In this document: positions 8,661-16,046 of the stretch, piece after piece
Position numbering within the stretch: position 1 is the stretch's first letter
How the letters are laid out: each line of letters begins with the position of its first letter
DNA from: Candidatus Solibacter usitatus
GTDB lineage: Bacteria > Acidobacteriota > Terriglobia > Bryobacterales > Bryobacteraceae
DNA: 49,934 nucleotides
Reading direction: 5' to 3'
Assembly (NCBI GenBank): GCA_016191645.1
Contig: JACPVQ010000115.1
Location: 1-49,934, forward strand
Translations under genes and position numbers: made by a program
The notes under the pieces: model-generated
Told to the model about the DNA's origin: nothing
Databases searched by the model: none
The model's input: only the letters and a program-made list of their open reading frames with translations

Positions 8661-8748
8661 GTTCCCGCACATGAGCCGCGATGAGTCGCGGCTCGGCAGA
8701 CCAGTCTGACCAGGGGTCCGCGCCACAGAGTCTCAACATGCTGTGAGA
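8661..8748. repeat. Dispersed hairpin-containing repeat, copy 1
   Basis: Apart from a 9-base insertion (TCTGACCAG, which partly duplicates GACCAG), the segment matches 36443-36521 exactly. It contains a perfect hairpin, GAGCCGCGA / TCGCGGCTC around TGAG, and ends in CTCAACATGCTGTGAGA. It lies just downstream of the B12 receptor gene stop. Two near-identical copies 28 kb apart in intergenic DNA indicate a dispersed repeat family rather than a gene; an open frame through it is shared only because the repeat is shared. Confidence 0.85.
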
Positions 8749-8756
8749 AATCCAAA

Positions 8757-11159
8757 CTAGAACAGCGCTCTCAACCCGAAAACGGCCCAGGCTTTCGGCA
8801 CGCGAAATCCGTCTTCGTACCAGGTTTGGTTGAGGAAGTTGTCGATGCGGGTAAACAATTGAATCCGCGTGCGGTCGGTAAGCGTCACGGTGTAGGACGC
8901 CGCCAGATCGGCTTTCTTCGCACCGCTAAAGACGAACGCCCGGGTTCCGGTTCCGGCAAAAAATGGCGACACAGCCTCTCCCGCCGCGTACATGTCCACA
9001 GTGACATCCAGATGTTTTCCAATCGCCTGCGTAATCATCCACGAACCCATGCGGCGCGGGATTCGCGGGCTGAGAAGAAGCCCGTCGGCAAAGACGGGCG
9101 TCACTTCCTGCGCCCGCGTGTAGGTGTAAGATGCCAGCACGCGCGTGGACCGCGTCAACCCGGCTTCACCGCTCAGTTCGACTCCGCGCGCCAGTCCGCC
9201 GCGCGTGTTGAGGTAGCCGCTGAATCGTCCGAACGGATCCTGCCCCAACAGGCCGCCAAAAGCGATCACGTTCTGAAGGCGCGTGTAGAAATAGGTAGCG
9301 CTGAGACGAACGCGGCTGCCCGCCAGGTATTGATCGATGCCTCCATCGGCGGCGATGGAACGTTCCGGACTGAGCCTCGGATCCCCCAACGGCGAAAACG
9401 CGCCGCCGAAGAAAAACGTGCCAAACCGCTCGTAGAGCGCCGGGGCGCGATAGGAATTCCCAATATGCGTGCGGAGCTTTGTTCCGGTTGCGCGGAAGAG
9501 GTAGGCAACGGCGGAGTCGCCCGTAAATGCATCGGGAGGCGTGAGAATCTGGCCGCCGGTGTAGCGCGGCGCGCCCCCCTCAAATGCGGGAAGCGTCAAA
9601 CGGAACCCTTGCCAGCGGCCGGAAAACGAGATGAGCAGGCGGCTGTCGAAGAGTCGAATCTGGTCCTGTGCGAAGAAACTGTGCGACCGCTCGGTGACGG
9701 CGGTGCGGGCAAAGAGGCGCTGCGCCGAATTCGGATTCTGGTCTGTGGCGAGGTTCTCAAAACGCTCTCGTTCGAACTCGTAACCCGCGGTGACCCACTG
9801 ATGCTTTCCGATGGAGGTATCGAAGCGCGCCTGCACGTTGTCGATGCGGCCATCGAACGCGGAGGCGTTATTGAAGCGCGGCGGGAAACGTGCGCCGGCG
9901 GGGCCATCGCGATTGTCGCGGCTGGTGGAAAGGTCCTGATAGCTGACTCGCAACACGGTGTCCGGGCGCAGTTCGTGAGTGAGTCCGACCATGCTTGCCG
10001 TTTGCCGCGAGAGCCTCCGCGCGTCGGGGTCGTTGAGCGCGGGAGCGAACGTCGCGCTGCCCCACGCAAAAGGCTTCCCAGCTTCCGCCAGCGCAACCTG
10101 ATCGGGAGCGAGTGGAATGGCAGGAATCAAACCCTTCGCCGGGAAACCGCCCGGCGCGGCGAACGAAGAGCTGTTCAACCCGAGAAAAACGTCGCTGAAG
10201 AAAAGACGCCCATTGAGGCGCGTGCGAGGTGCCAGGCGAAGCTGTGCGTAGCCCTGCACGCTGGTGTTGCGGGCGCGGTCGTCATCGTCCAGGCCGCGCG
10301 TGACGTTGAGATGCGTCAGGCCGCCGGAATATTGCACACGATCGCGCCATGCGCCTCCGCTGACGCGCGCCGTGCCGCGGAACATTCCCAGACCGCCGCC
10401 GTCCACGGAGAGTTCGCCGTGCGGCACGCCGCCGCCCTGATCCGTGATCACTTGCACCACGCCCGCCATCGCGTGGGTTCCATATAGCGATGAGCCCGAG
10501 CCGCGCAGCACTTCCACGCGCGCCGGATTGACAATCAACACGTCGTTCAGAAAACCGGTTGCGTCACCTTGAGGCGCGGCGGCGTCGCGCAGGCGGAATC
10601 CATCGATGAGCACCGCCGTGTCGAAGGCGCGCAAGCCGCGCGTGTGCAGCCGCGCGAACGAACCGGGCCCTCCCAGTTGTTGCACGCGCATGCCCGGAGC
10701 CTGCCGCAGCACCTCCGTCAACGAGAACTCGCCGCGGCGCTCGATCTCTTCCGCGCTGTAGATGTCCAACGCTTTCGCTGTCGCATCCAAGGACTGCGGC
10801 ATGCCCGCGGCCGTGATGGCGATGCGTTGATTGACGACGGCCAGATCGAGAACAATCTCGGCGTTCGACGCATTGACCGCGTCGACGGCGATCAGCCCGC
10901 TGGACGAAAAACCTCCCGCCGAAGCCTCCATCAAATAGCTGCCCGTGGTGTTCGGGAACAGGAACTCTCCGCTATTGCCGGTGATGGCCTTGCGTGTTTC
11001 CACGCCGCCTCGGGAGTACAACGTCACCGCTGCGCGGGCAATGGGAGCGCGCTGCGGATCGAGCACGCGGCCCTGAATGTCGGCGGAAAACAATAGAGAC
11101 GCTCCGCTAAGAAGCGTGAAAACAAAACGGGAATAGAGTGTTGTGGCGGTAGTAGCCAT
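8757..11159 (-). CDS. TonB-dependent receptor, predicted cobalamin/corrinoid importer
   Basis: The 800-residue outer-membrane protein has a signal peptide (to about residue 26, ending LLFSA), a carboxypeptidase-regulatory-like domain (IQGRVLDPQRAPIARAAV, about 28-105), a plug domain (IERRGEFSLTEVLRQAPG, then VLRGSGSSLYGTHAMAG) and a beta-barrel ending in Phe (FGLRALF), as outer-membrane proteins do. Substrate assignment rests on the cobalamin riboswitch just upstream, so it is functionally BtuB-like although the sequence alone would not tell. The ATG at 11159 gives a proper signal peptide; longer frames run into the riboswitch. No btuFCD genes lie beside it. Confidence 0.88.
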   Translation of the reverse strand: MATTATTLYSRFVFTLLSGASLLFSADIQGRVLDPQRAPIARAAVTLYSRGGVETRKAITGNSGEFLFPNTTGSYLMEASAGGFSSSGLIAVDAVNASNAEIVLDLAVVNQRIAITAAGMPQSLDATAKALDIYSAEEIERRGEFSLTEVLRQAPGMRVQQLGGPGSFARLHTRGLRAFDTAVLIDGFRLRDAAAPQGDATGFLNDVLIVNPARVEVLRGSGSSLYGTHAMAGVVQVITDQGGGVPHGELSVDGGGLGMFRGTARVSGGAWRDRVQYSGGLTHLNVTRGLDDDDRARNTSVQGYAQLRLAPRTRLNGRLFFSDVFLGLNSSSFAAPGGFPAKGLIPAIPLAPDQVALAEAGKPFAWGSATFAPALNDPDARRLSRQTASMVGLTHELRPDTVLRVSYQDLSTSRDNRDGPAGARFPPRFNNASAFDGRIDNVQARFDTSIGKHQWVTAGYEFERERFENLATDQNPNSAQRLFARTAVTERSHSFFAQDQIRLFDSRLLISFSGRWQGFRLTLPAFEGGAPRYTGGQILTPPDAFTGDSAVAYLFRATGTKLRTHIGNSYRAPALYERFGTFFFGGAFSPLGDPRLSPERSIAADGGIDQYLAGSRVRLSATYFYTRLQNVIAFGGLLGQDPFGRFSGYLNTRGGLARGVELSGEAGLTRSTRVLASYTYTRAQEVTPVFADGLLLSPRIPRRMGSWMITQAIGKHLDVTVDMYAAGEAVSPFFAGTGTRAFVFSGAKKADLAASYTVTLTDRTRIQLFTRIDNFLNQTWYEDGFRVPKAWAVFGLRALF

Positions 11160-11189
11160 GGCCTTCCCCTCGAAGGTACACGTCAAAAC

Positions 11190-11365
11190 ATATCGCCATC
11201 GGCAGGTCTTCGGACTTCCAGGCGTCATGCTTGCCTACTCGATGCTCGCTTCCCAGCGCGCTTTCGCGCCAGTGCGTTTCGTTGCAGCTTTCGTTCCTGG
11301 TTACCGCTGCGGGGCAGTCCCGGATTCACACCGGGTTCCCTCTTTCGACGCTTTACTTGCGTTGC
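11190..11365 (-). promoter_or_regulatory. Cobalamin (adenosylcobalamin-type) riboswitch
   Basis: Read on the minus strand, the leader of the receptor gene contains the conserved series GGGAACCCGGTGTGAATCC, GGGACTGCCCCGCAGCGG, a variable GC hairpin (GGCGCGAAAGCGCGC), GGGAAGCGAG and GTCCGAAGACCTGCC, in the order and spacing of cobalamin riboswitches. It ends about 30 bases before the receptor ATG. On B12 binding such elements usually repress translation or elongation of the downstream gene. Edges are approximate. Confidence 0.93.
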
Positions 11366-11477
11366 GCAAGCTCGGCGTGCCAGATGACTTTGTCATTCTA
11401 GCGAAATGATCCGCAAAAAGGAAGGAGGGCGGCAGGCCGTCTGGGTCCGGCCAAATCCGCCCTCCGAGACGATGCAG

Positions 11478-12788
11478 CTACGCCGCTGCTACGGGGGTGC
11501 CAACTTCGCACCTGTAGGCTGCATCGTGGCGCAACTCGTGCCCGGTGTAGATTTGCCGCGGGCGGGCGATCTTCTGCTCCGCGTCGTCCAACATCTCCAG
11601 CCACTGCGCCATCCATCCCACCGTGCGCGGAATGGCGAACAGCACGGTGAACATCTCGGGACGGAAGCCCATGGCCTGGTAGATGATGCCGCTGTAGAAA
11701 TCCACATTCGGGTAGAGTTTGCGCTTAATGAAATATTCGTCGTGTAACGCCGCGCGCTCTAATTCAAGAGCGATCTCCAGCTTCGGATTCGCCCCTGTCA
11801 CGCGGAAAACCTCTTCGGCCGTCTGCTTGATGATGCGCGCGCGCGGATCGTAATTCTTGTACACGCGATGCCCGAAGCCCATCAATTTGCCGTGCCCGGC
11901 CTTCACTTTGGCCAGGAACTCCGGCACCGCGGAGACGGTGCCGATTTCGTCGAGCATGCGCAGAACTTCTTCGTTCGCCCCTCCATGAAGAGGACCGGCC
12001 AGCGCCGCGGCGGCTGCCGCCACGCTCAGATACGGATCGGCATGCGAGCTGCCCACGCAGCGCATCGCATTGGTCCCGCAATTCTGTTCGTGATCGGCAT
12101 GGAGAATGAACAGGATGTCGAGCGCGCGCGCCAGCACGGGATTGGCTTGATATTTCGGTTCCGTCATCTTCCACAACATGCTGAGAAAATTTTCGGTGTA
12201 GCTCAGAGAGTTGTCCGGATAAACGAACGGGAGCCCAAGACTGTGACGGTAGGCCATGGCCGCGATAGTGGGCACTTTCCCGATGAGCCGGAGCAACTGC
12301 ATACGGCGCGACTGCCGGTTCATGACGTCGCGGGCATCGGGATAAAAAGTGGAGAGCGCAGCCACCGTGCTGACGAACATCCCCATGGGATGCGCGTCGT
12401 GCCGGAACCCTTCCATGAACTTTTTCAGGTTTTCGTGAATGAGCGTGTGATGCGCGATCTTGTCCGCCCACTCCGTCAATTGCGGCGCGTCCGGAAGCTC
12501 ACCGAATAATAGTAGATAAGCGACCTCCAGGAAGGAGCGCTTTCCCGCCAGTTCCTCAATCGGGTAGCCGCGGTAGCGCAGAATGCCCGTATCGCCATCG
12601 ATGTAAGTGATGGCGCTCATGCAGGACGCGGTGTTGAGGAAGGCCGGATCGTAGGTCATCAGGCCGAAATCGCCGTCGTCTTTCTTGATCTGGCGCAGGT
12701 CCATGGCGCGCACGGCGTCGTGATAGAGCGGAACGTCATAGCTCTTGCCGGTGCGGTTGTCCGTGATGCGAAGTGATTCTTCAGGCAT
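11478..12788 (-). CDS. gltA: Citrate synthase
   Basis: The 436-residue enzyme condenses acetyl-CoA and oxaloacetate in the TCA cycle. Catalytic segments are ILHADHEQNCGTNAMR (first active-site His), GPLHGGANEEVLRML (second His), LMGFGHRVYKNYDPRA and VDFYSGIIYQAMG (catalytic Asp). The N-terminal LRITDNRTGKSYDVPL and length fit the hexameric type II, NADH-sensitive bacterial group. I start at the ATG at 12788 (MPEESLRI); in-frame upstream starts exist but add residues unlike the family. It stands alone, with the riboswitch-controlled receptor downstream and a tRNA gene divergent upstream. No attachment or repeat is seen in the 154-base upstream gap. Confidence 0.95.
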   Translation of the reverse strand: MPEESLRITDNRTGKSYDVPLYHDAVRAMDLRQIKKDDGDFGLMTYDPAFLNTASCMSAITYIDGDTGILRYRGYPIEELAGKRSFLEVAYLLLFGELPDAPQLTEWADKIAHHTLIHENLKKFMEGFRHDAHPMGMFVSTVAALSTFYPDARDVMNRQSRRMQLLRLIGKVPTIAAMAYRHSLGLPFVYPDNSLSYTENFLSMLWKMTEPKYQANPVLARALDILFILHADHEQNCGTNAMRCVGSSHADPYLSVAAAAAALAGPLHGGANEEVLRMLDEIGTVSAVPEFLAKVKAGHGKLMGFGHRVYKNYDPRARIIKQTAEEVFRVTGANPKLEIALELERAALHDEYFIKRKLYPNVDFYSGIIYQAMGFRPEMFTVLFAIPRTVGWMAQWLEMLDDAEQKIARPRQIYTGHELRHDAAYRCEVGTPVAAA

Positions 12789-12926
12789 AGGATTACACGA
12801 GCCTCGTTGGTTTTGCATTGCACTTCGGATGCCATTTTGCAAGGCCAGCATTCTTCGCGGGCAAACAGTTGTCGAGGTGGGTGAAATCGGCCAAGTGGGC
12901 GAATAGCCCCGCCACATGCGCAATGT

Positions 12927-12932
12927 TACAAT
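12927..12932 (+). promoter_or_regulatory. Possible -10 box of the tRNA-Thr gene
   Basis: TACAAT lies 11 bases before the mature tRNA 5' end. No convincing -35 box is seen at the expected distance, so this is a weak call. Confidence 0.35.
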
Positions 12933-12942
12933 GGTGCTTCGG

Positions 12943-13018
12943 GCCACCCTAGCTCAGCTGGTAGAGCGGCTGATTCGTAATCAGCAGGTCGCCGGTTCAA
13001 TCCCGGCGGGTGGCTCCA
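12943..13018 (+). tRNA. tRNA-Thr, anticodon CGT
   Basis: A complete cloverleaf can be read: acceptor GCCACCC / GGGTGGC, D-arm with AGCTCAGCTGGTAGAGC, anticodon stem GCTGA / TCAGC around loop TTCGTAA (anticodon CGT), and T-arm GCCGG TTCAATC CCGGC. The discriminator T and a genomically encoded CCA follow. The gene sits at the left edge of a toxin-antitoxin-rich accessory segment and could be its integration site. I do not see a repeat of its 3' end further downstream in the window. Confidence 0.97.
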
Positions 13019-13091
13019 GAGAATCCTCGCCTCGTCAAACAGTTGCGGGCATTTTTCACTTGATCTGGGAAACGATGTTCCCGGCATTGTG

Positions 13092-13172
13092 TCCTCTATT
13101 GTACCCACTGGCCGGTGCTCGGACTGTGGAGAACCGACCCGCAAGTTGCATACTGCCGTACAATGAAGAGGA
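13092..13172 (+). promoter_or_regulatory. Inverted repeat upstream of the DUF4065 module, possible operator
   Basis: TCCTCTATTGTAC at 13092-13104 is mirrored by GTACAATGAAGAGGA at 13158-13172, differing only by a two-base insertion. The second arm contains a TACAAT -10-like box and covers the ribosome binding region just before the ATG at 13176. Toxin-antitoxin operons are often autoregulated through such repeats; whether this one binds its antitoxin is inferred. Confidence 0.5.
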
Positions 13173-13175
13173 CGT

Positions 13176-13730
13176 ATGGTGCTGCGCTTCAACGAACGGA
13201 GAGCAACTGAGGCTGCCGCCAAGTTCCTGAAACTCCGCGGCGGACGAATGAGCTACTTGAAGCTCATTAAGCTCCTGTACCTGCTTGATCGCGAGGCCCT
13301 CCTGCGTTGGGGCAGGCCGGTCACCACCGACAGGTACGTTTCCATGGACAACGGCCCGGTCGTCAGCCGTATTTACGGCTTGATCCGAGAGGAGCCCGCT
13401 CCGGGCACCGATCCGGTCTGGCGCCACTACATCTCCGCTCCGCGCGATTACGAAGTAGCACTTATCGCCGAGCCGGAAGCGGACGAACTCTCCCGCGCGG
13501 AGGAAGCGTTGATTGAGGAGATTTTCTCGAACTACGGTAACCTGAGTCGCTGGGATCTCGTGAAGATCTCGCACGACTTGGCCGAGTGGCAGGACCCGAA
13601 CGGCAGCGCCATTCCGATCCAGTACCGCGACATTCTGCGCGCCGGGAACAAGACCGAGTGCGAGATCGCGGCCATCGAGTCTGAACTGGAAGCGCTGGCG
13701 GTCACGGAAGCCAGGCTCCAACCTGCGTAG
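13176..13730 (+). CDS. Panacea-domain (DUF4065/SocA-like) antitoxin
   Basis: The 184-residue protein matches the Panacea/DUF4065 pattern: an N-terminal helical part with KLIKLLYLLDREALLRWG, TTDRYVSMDNGPVVSRIYG (the characteristic YxxxxxGPV segment) and a later WDLVKISHDLAEWQDP. Known Panacea proteins neutralise very diverse toxins encoded next to them. GAGG precedes the ATG, and the stop codon is immediately followed by the ATG of the next gene (TAGATG), so the two are certainly co-translated. No helix-turn-helix domain is fused to it, so autoregulation would have to act through this domain or the partner. Confidence 0.85.
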   Translation: MVLRFNERRATEAAAKFLKLRGGRMSYLKLIKLLYLLDREALLRWGRPVTTDRYVSMDNGPVVSRIYGLIREEPAPGTDPVWRHYISAPRDYEVALIAEPEADELSRAEEALIEEIFSNYGNLSRWDLVKISHDLAEWQDPNGSAIPIQYRDILRAGNKTECEIAAIESELEALAVTEARLQPA

Positions 13731-14111
13731 ATGGATTGTGGCGACACCTTCCTCATGCCTGCCCCTGGCGGGATGGCGACTCCGCACCTCTGGATCGTCA
13801 TCACTCCGCCCGATCTGAAGTCGAACCTCTGTGCCATCGTGAGCGTGACTACCTTGCGCAACAGCAAGGATCAGACCGTCATTCTCAGGATCGGCGACCA
13901 TCCGTTCATCCGCCACGACTCGACCATCTTTTACGGGGACGCGATGATTGTGGATGCTCGAAGGCTTGATGCGGAAATCGCCGCCGGCTTGGCGCTAGGT
14001 CGCGAAAAGTGCCCAGTTGCCACGCTTAAGCTCGTCCAGGAGGGCGTGACCGCATCGCCGTTCACCAGACCTAAAATCCTGCGTTTCTGCCGCGAGCACT
14101 GGCGGCGATAA
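13731..14111 (+). CDS. Putative toxin partner of the DUF4065 antitoxin
   Basis: The 126-residue protein is not one I recognise by name. Its first half is beta-rich: GDTFLMPAPG, PHLWIVITPP, LCAIVSVTTLR, QTVILRIGDHPFI and STIFYGDAMIVD. A GD-start, a central hydrophobic strand and an Ile/Val-Ser/Thr strand recall the SH3-like barrel of MazF/PemK endoribonucleases, but the usual catalytic Arg/Thr/Ser pattern cannot be confirmed by eye. The C-terminus is helical and basic (RPKILRFCREHWRR). It begins directly after the antitoxin stop. A toxin role is inferred from this pairing and its small size; it could be a new Panacea-neutralised toxin family. Confidence 0.6.
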   Translation: MDCGDTFLMPAPGGMATPHLWIVITPPDLKSNLCAIVSVTTLRNSKDQTVILRIGDHPFIRHDSTIFYGDAMIVDARRLDAEIAAGLALGREKCPVATLKLVQEGVTASPFTRPKILRFCREHWRR

Positions 14112-14175
14112 GTCCTCACGCGATAGAGGAAACGCGCGGGATCTCGGAACTGCCGTTCTGGACCGTCTCCATCCG

Positions 14176-14268
14176 CTAACTCGGATGGACATACCGCTTC
14201 GTGGTGATCAGGTCGGCGTGACCCGCGAGAACGTGCGGCGTGAACGGCCCGCGTGCTTGGCCCAGCGG
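14176..14268 (-). pseudogene. C-terminal remnant of a tyrosine recombinase (integrase)
   Basis: Read on the minus strand this short frame encodes FTPHVLAGHADL followed by ITTKRYVHPS and a stop. That is the end of the catalytic domain of phage/transposon integrases: box-II His in GHA, then the nucleophilic Tyr in RYVHP. An in-frame stop at 14269-14271 and the absence of the Arg-containing upstream part show that it is a fragment. It lies within the 282-base gap (14112-14393) between two toxin-antitoxin modules; the rest of the gap shows nothing else recognisable. Confidence 0.75.
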
Positions 14269-14359
14269 CTAGTGGGAAAAGCAGGGAAGATCCTTCCGTT
14301 GGCGGGGACGTGGCTTACGGTTTGTGCAAACGATTCGGCCGCTGAAACCAAATAGTCGC

Positions 14360-14380
14360 TGTGTTATCCTGGTGTACACA
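14360..14380 (+). promoter_or_regulatory. Possible operator of the Phd/PIN module
   Basis: TGTGT and ACACA form a short inverted repeat across 21 bases just before the AGGAG ribosome binding site of the antitoxin gene. Phd-family antitoxins repress their own promoter through palindromes at this place. The assignment is by position only. Confidence 0.4.
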
Positions 14381-14393
14381 ATAGGAGCCGGCA

Positions 14394-14663
14394 ATGCAGA
14401 GCACCAAAGTCGGAATTCGAGAGTTTCGGGAGAATCTGGCGGATTACCTCGAGTCGAAGACGCCCGTCGCGATCACGCGTCATGGCGCCACGATTGGGAT
14501 CTACGTCCCCACAAAGCCCAAGCCCAGCGAAGCCGATCTCGATGCCCTTCGCATCGCCGGTGAGAAGATGCAGCAGTTGATCGCCGCGGCCGGAACGAGC
14601 GAAAACGAGATCCTCGCCGACTTCAAGAAACTGCGCCGCGAACGGCGGATGCAGAAGACTTGA
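14394..14663 (+). CDS. Phd/YefM family antitoxin
   Basis: The 89-residue protein has the Phd/YefM DNA-binding core near its N-terminus: VGIREFRENLADYLESKTP then VAITRHGATIGIYVP, matching the family pattern of a helix followed by a VxITRxGxPxAxLVP-like strand. The C-terminal half (DALRIAGEKMQQLIAA and beyond) is helical and would wrap the toxin. AGGAG lies 8 bases before the ATG. The PIN-domain gene follows 3 bases after the stop, so it forms a type II toxin-antitoxin pair. Confidence 0.88.
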   Translation: MQSTKVGIREFRENLADYLESKTPVAITRHGATIGIYVPTKPKPSEADLDALRIAGEKMQQLIAAAGTSENEILADFKKLRRERRMQKT

Positions 14664-14666
14664 ACG

Positions 14667-15095
14667 ATGCTGGTGCTCGACGCGAACATCTTGATTCGCG
14701 CGGCGCTCGGGTCGCGTGTGCTTTCCTTGTTGCGCAAGTATGCGGAGCACGTCGAGTTCCTTGCGCCCGAGACGGCTTTCGAAGAGGCTCGCGAAAAGCT
14801 CCCGGAAATTCTGGAGCGGCGCAAACTGCCAGTGCCTCCTGCGATGGCAATTTTGAATCAACTGACCGGAGTCGTGCAAACTGTCGAAACCGAGACTTAC
14901 CAGAGCTTTGAGTATCTCGCCCGCCAGCGAATTGCCCACCGTGATGAGGACGACTGGCCAGTCCTGGCCGCCGCGCTGGCGTTGGGCTGCCCCATCTGGA
15001 CCGAAGACACGGACTTCTTCGGCTGCGGCGTGGCGACTTGGACGACCGACCGCGTGGAGCTTTACTTGTCGAACGCGGCTGAGCGAGAACAATAA
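14667..15095 (+). CDS. PIN-domain toxin (VapC-like ribonuclease)
   Basis: The 142-residue protein shows the PIN nuclease acidic residues: D5 in VLDANILIRA, E39/E40 in PETAFEEAREKL, D96 in RDEDDWPVLAAALAL and D114/D116 in IWTEDTDFFG. These coordinate Mg2+ for RNA cleavage; VapC relatives cut tRNA or rRNA. It follows the Phd-like antitoxin gene by 3 bases. It could also be a PIN protein of the PF10130-type that pairs with Phd; the exact RNA target cannot be read from sequence. The 194 bases between its stop and the next gene hold nothing I recognise. Confidence 0.88.
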   Translation: MLVLDANILIRAALGSRVLSLLRKYAEHVEFLAPETAFEEAREKLPEILERRKLPVPPAMAILNQLTGVVQTVETETYQSFEYLARQRIAHRDEDDWPVLAAALALGCPIWTEDTDFFGCGVATWTTDRVELYLSNAAEREQ

Positions 15096-15289
15096 CTGAT
15101 CGGGAATTCGTGCGCTGCGGCTCGAAGTCTTGCAGTGAGAGTTGGGGCCGGACGGGCACGCGCGGTTCCTGCGCCTAGTACGCTCCGAGTCGGGTGACTA
15201 CACGCGACCGTCCCGCCTCGTTCCGAATAGCCTCAAAAACGCCGGTCCCAACCAACTTCGGAATGGCTTGACAACGCTGATCGAGTGTC

Positions 15290-15628
15290 TCAACTCGCCT
15301 TCCGCAGCACATCCTCGACCGCCTCGGGGTGCTTCGCGATGACCGCCAGCAGCACCTGCGTGGGGGCATCCGGACGTGCCCGCCCCTGCTCCCAGTTTCT
15401 AAGGGTCGCGGGGGGCAATCCGAATTTGGTTGCGAACTGCGTTTGGCTAAGACCCATCTTCGTGCGAACCTTGCGCACATCAACCTGAGGCACTTGGACT
15501 AGAGTCACGTGAACGTCATCGTTCTCACCACGGGTCCACGAGATCGCCTGCTCGAGGCCCCTAATAATACTCTCCCCAACGGTCTTTCGCTTCATCTTCC
15601 TGGGTTTCGATAGTTGCTTTGAAGCCAT
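15290..15628 (-). CDS. XRE/HTH antitoxin, HigA/NadS-like
   Basis: The 112-residue protein has a C-terminal helix-turn-helix of the XRE type, VRTKMGLSQTQFATKFGLPP followed by TLRNWEQGRARPD (about residues 54-88). That is the arrangement of NadS/HigA antitoxins, in which an N-terminal extension (here GESIIRGLEQAI) binds the toxin. GGAG precedes its ATG. It lies 10 bases downstream of the HigB-like gene, so the order is toxin then antitoxin, typical of higBA systems. Confidence 0.87.
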   Translation of the reverse strand: MASKQLSKPRKMKRKTVGESIIRGLEQAISWTRGENDDVHVTLVQVPQVDVRKVRTKMGLSQTQFATKFGLPPATLRNWEQGRARPDAPTQVLLAVIAKHPEAVEDVLRKAS

Positions 15629-15638
15629 TCTTAATCTC

Positions 15639-15974
15639 CTACGGCTTTCTCGGATAACTCGCTACAACAGACCGCACCAGGCTCTTCATCGCCTTGAGGT
15701 CAGCAGCACTCAAGTTCGCCTTCTGATTTTTTGCGTACGCGGAAAGCAGGAAGATCGGCACGGTCTGGTTATGGTAGTAGTAGATCACGCGCGCACCGCC
15801 CCTTTTGCCCATTCCGGGCAGCGCCCATCGCATCTTTCGCACGCCGCCGGTCTCCGGAACTATCACTCCAGCCTCCGGATTGGACGCAAGGAACACCACC
15901 AAATCCGCCCGATCCGATTCGGACATCAACCGATTCGCCCTCTGCAAAAACTCCATGGTCTCGACGACCGTCAT
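15639..15974 (-). CDS. RelE/HigB-family toxin
   Basis: The product (111 residues from the ATG at 15974, MTVVETMEF) matches RelE-superfamily toxins of the HigB-2 subgroup: LVVFLASNPEAGVIVPETGG, VRKMRWALPGMGKRGGARV, IYYYHNQTVPIFLLSAYAKN and the C-terminal basic tail. Such toxins are ribosome-dependent mRNA interferases. An ATG at 15989 is also in frame. A TATAGT box lies just before it, which would put the transcript start too close, and GGGAG precedes the 15974 start, so I prefer the shorter form. It is the first gene of the pair. Confidence 0.87.
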   Translation of the reverse strand: MTVVETMEFLQRANRLMSESDRADLVVFLASNPEAGVIVPETGGVRKMRWALPGMGKRGGARVIYYYHNQTVPIFLLSAYAKNQKANLSAADLKAMKSLVRSVVASYPRKP

Positions 15975-16046
15975 CGGGGCGTCTCCCATGCACCTCTACT
16001 ATACGCAATCTGCGCACTTCCCGCAAGGTGAGCGTTCCCGGCTTTG

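Noticed and set aside
8489-8755. A small minus-strand frame of 88 codons that resembles one near 36.4 kb
   Set aside because: The resemblance comes entirely from the shared non-coding repeat; no start site or conserved protein is supported.
8826-10487. A 553-residue open frame on the plus strand opposite the B12 receptor
   Set aside because: It is Arg/Gly/Ala-rich, has no recognisable motif and lies exactly opposite a well-supported receptor gene; such antisense frames are common in GC-rich DNA.
12943-16046. A duplicated tRNA 3' end marking the right edge of the island
   Set aside because: I looked for the T-arm/acceptor sequence downstream and did not find a convincing copy.
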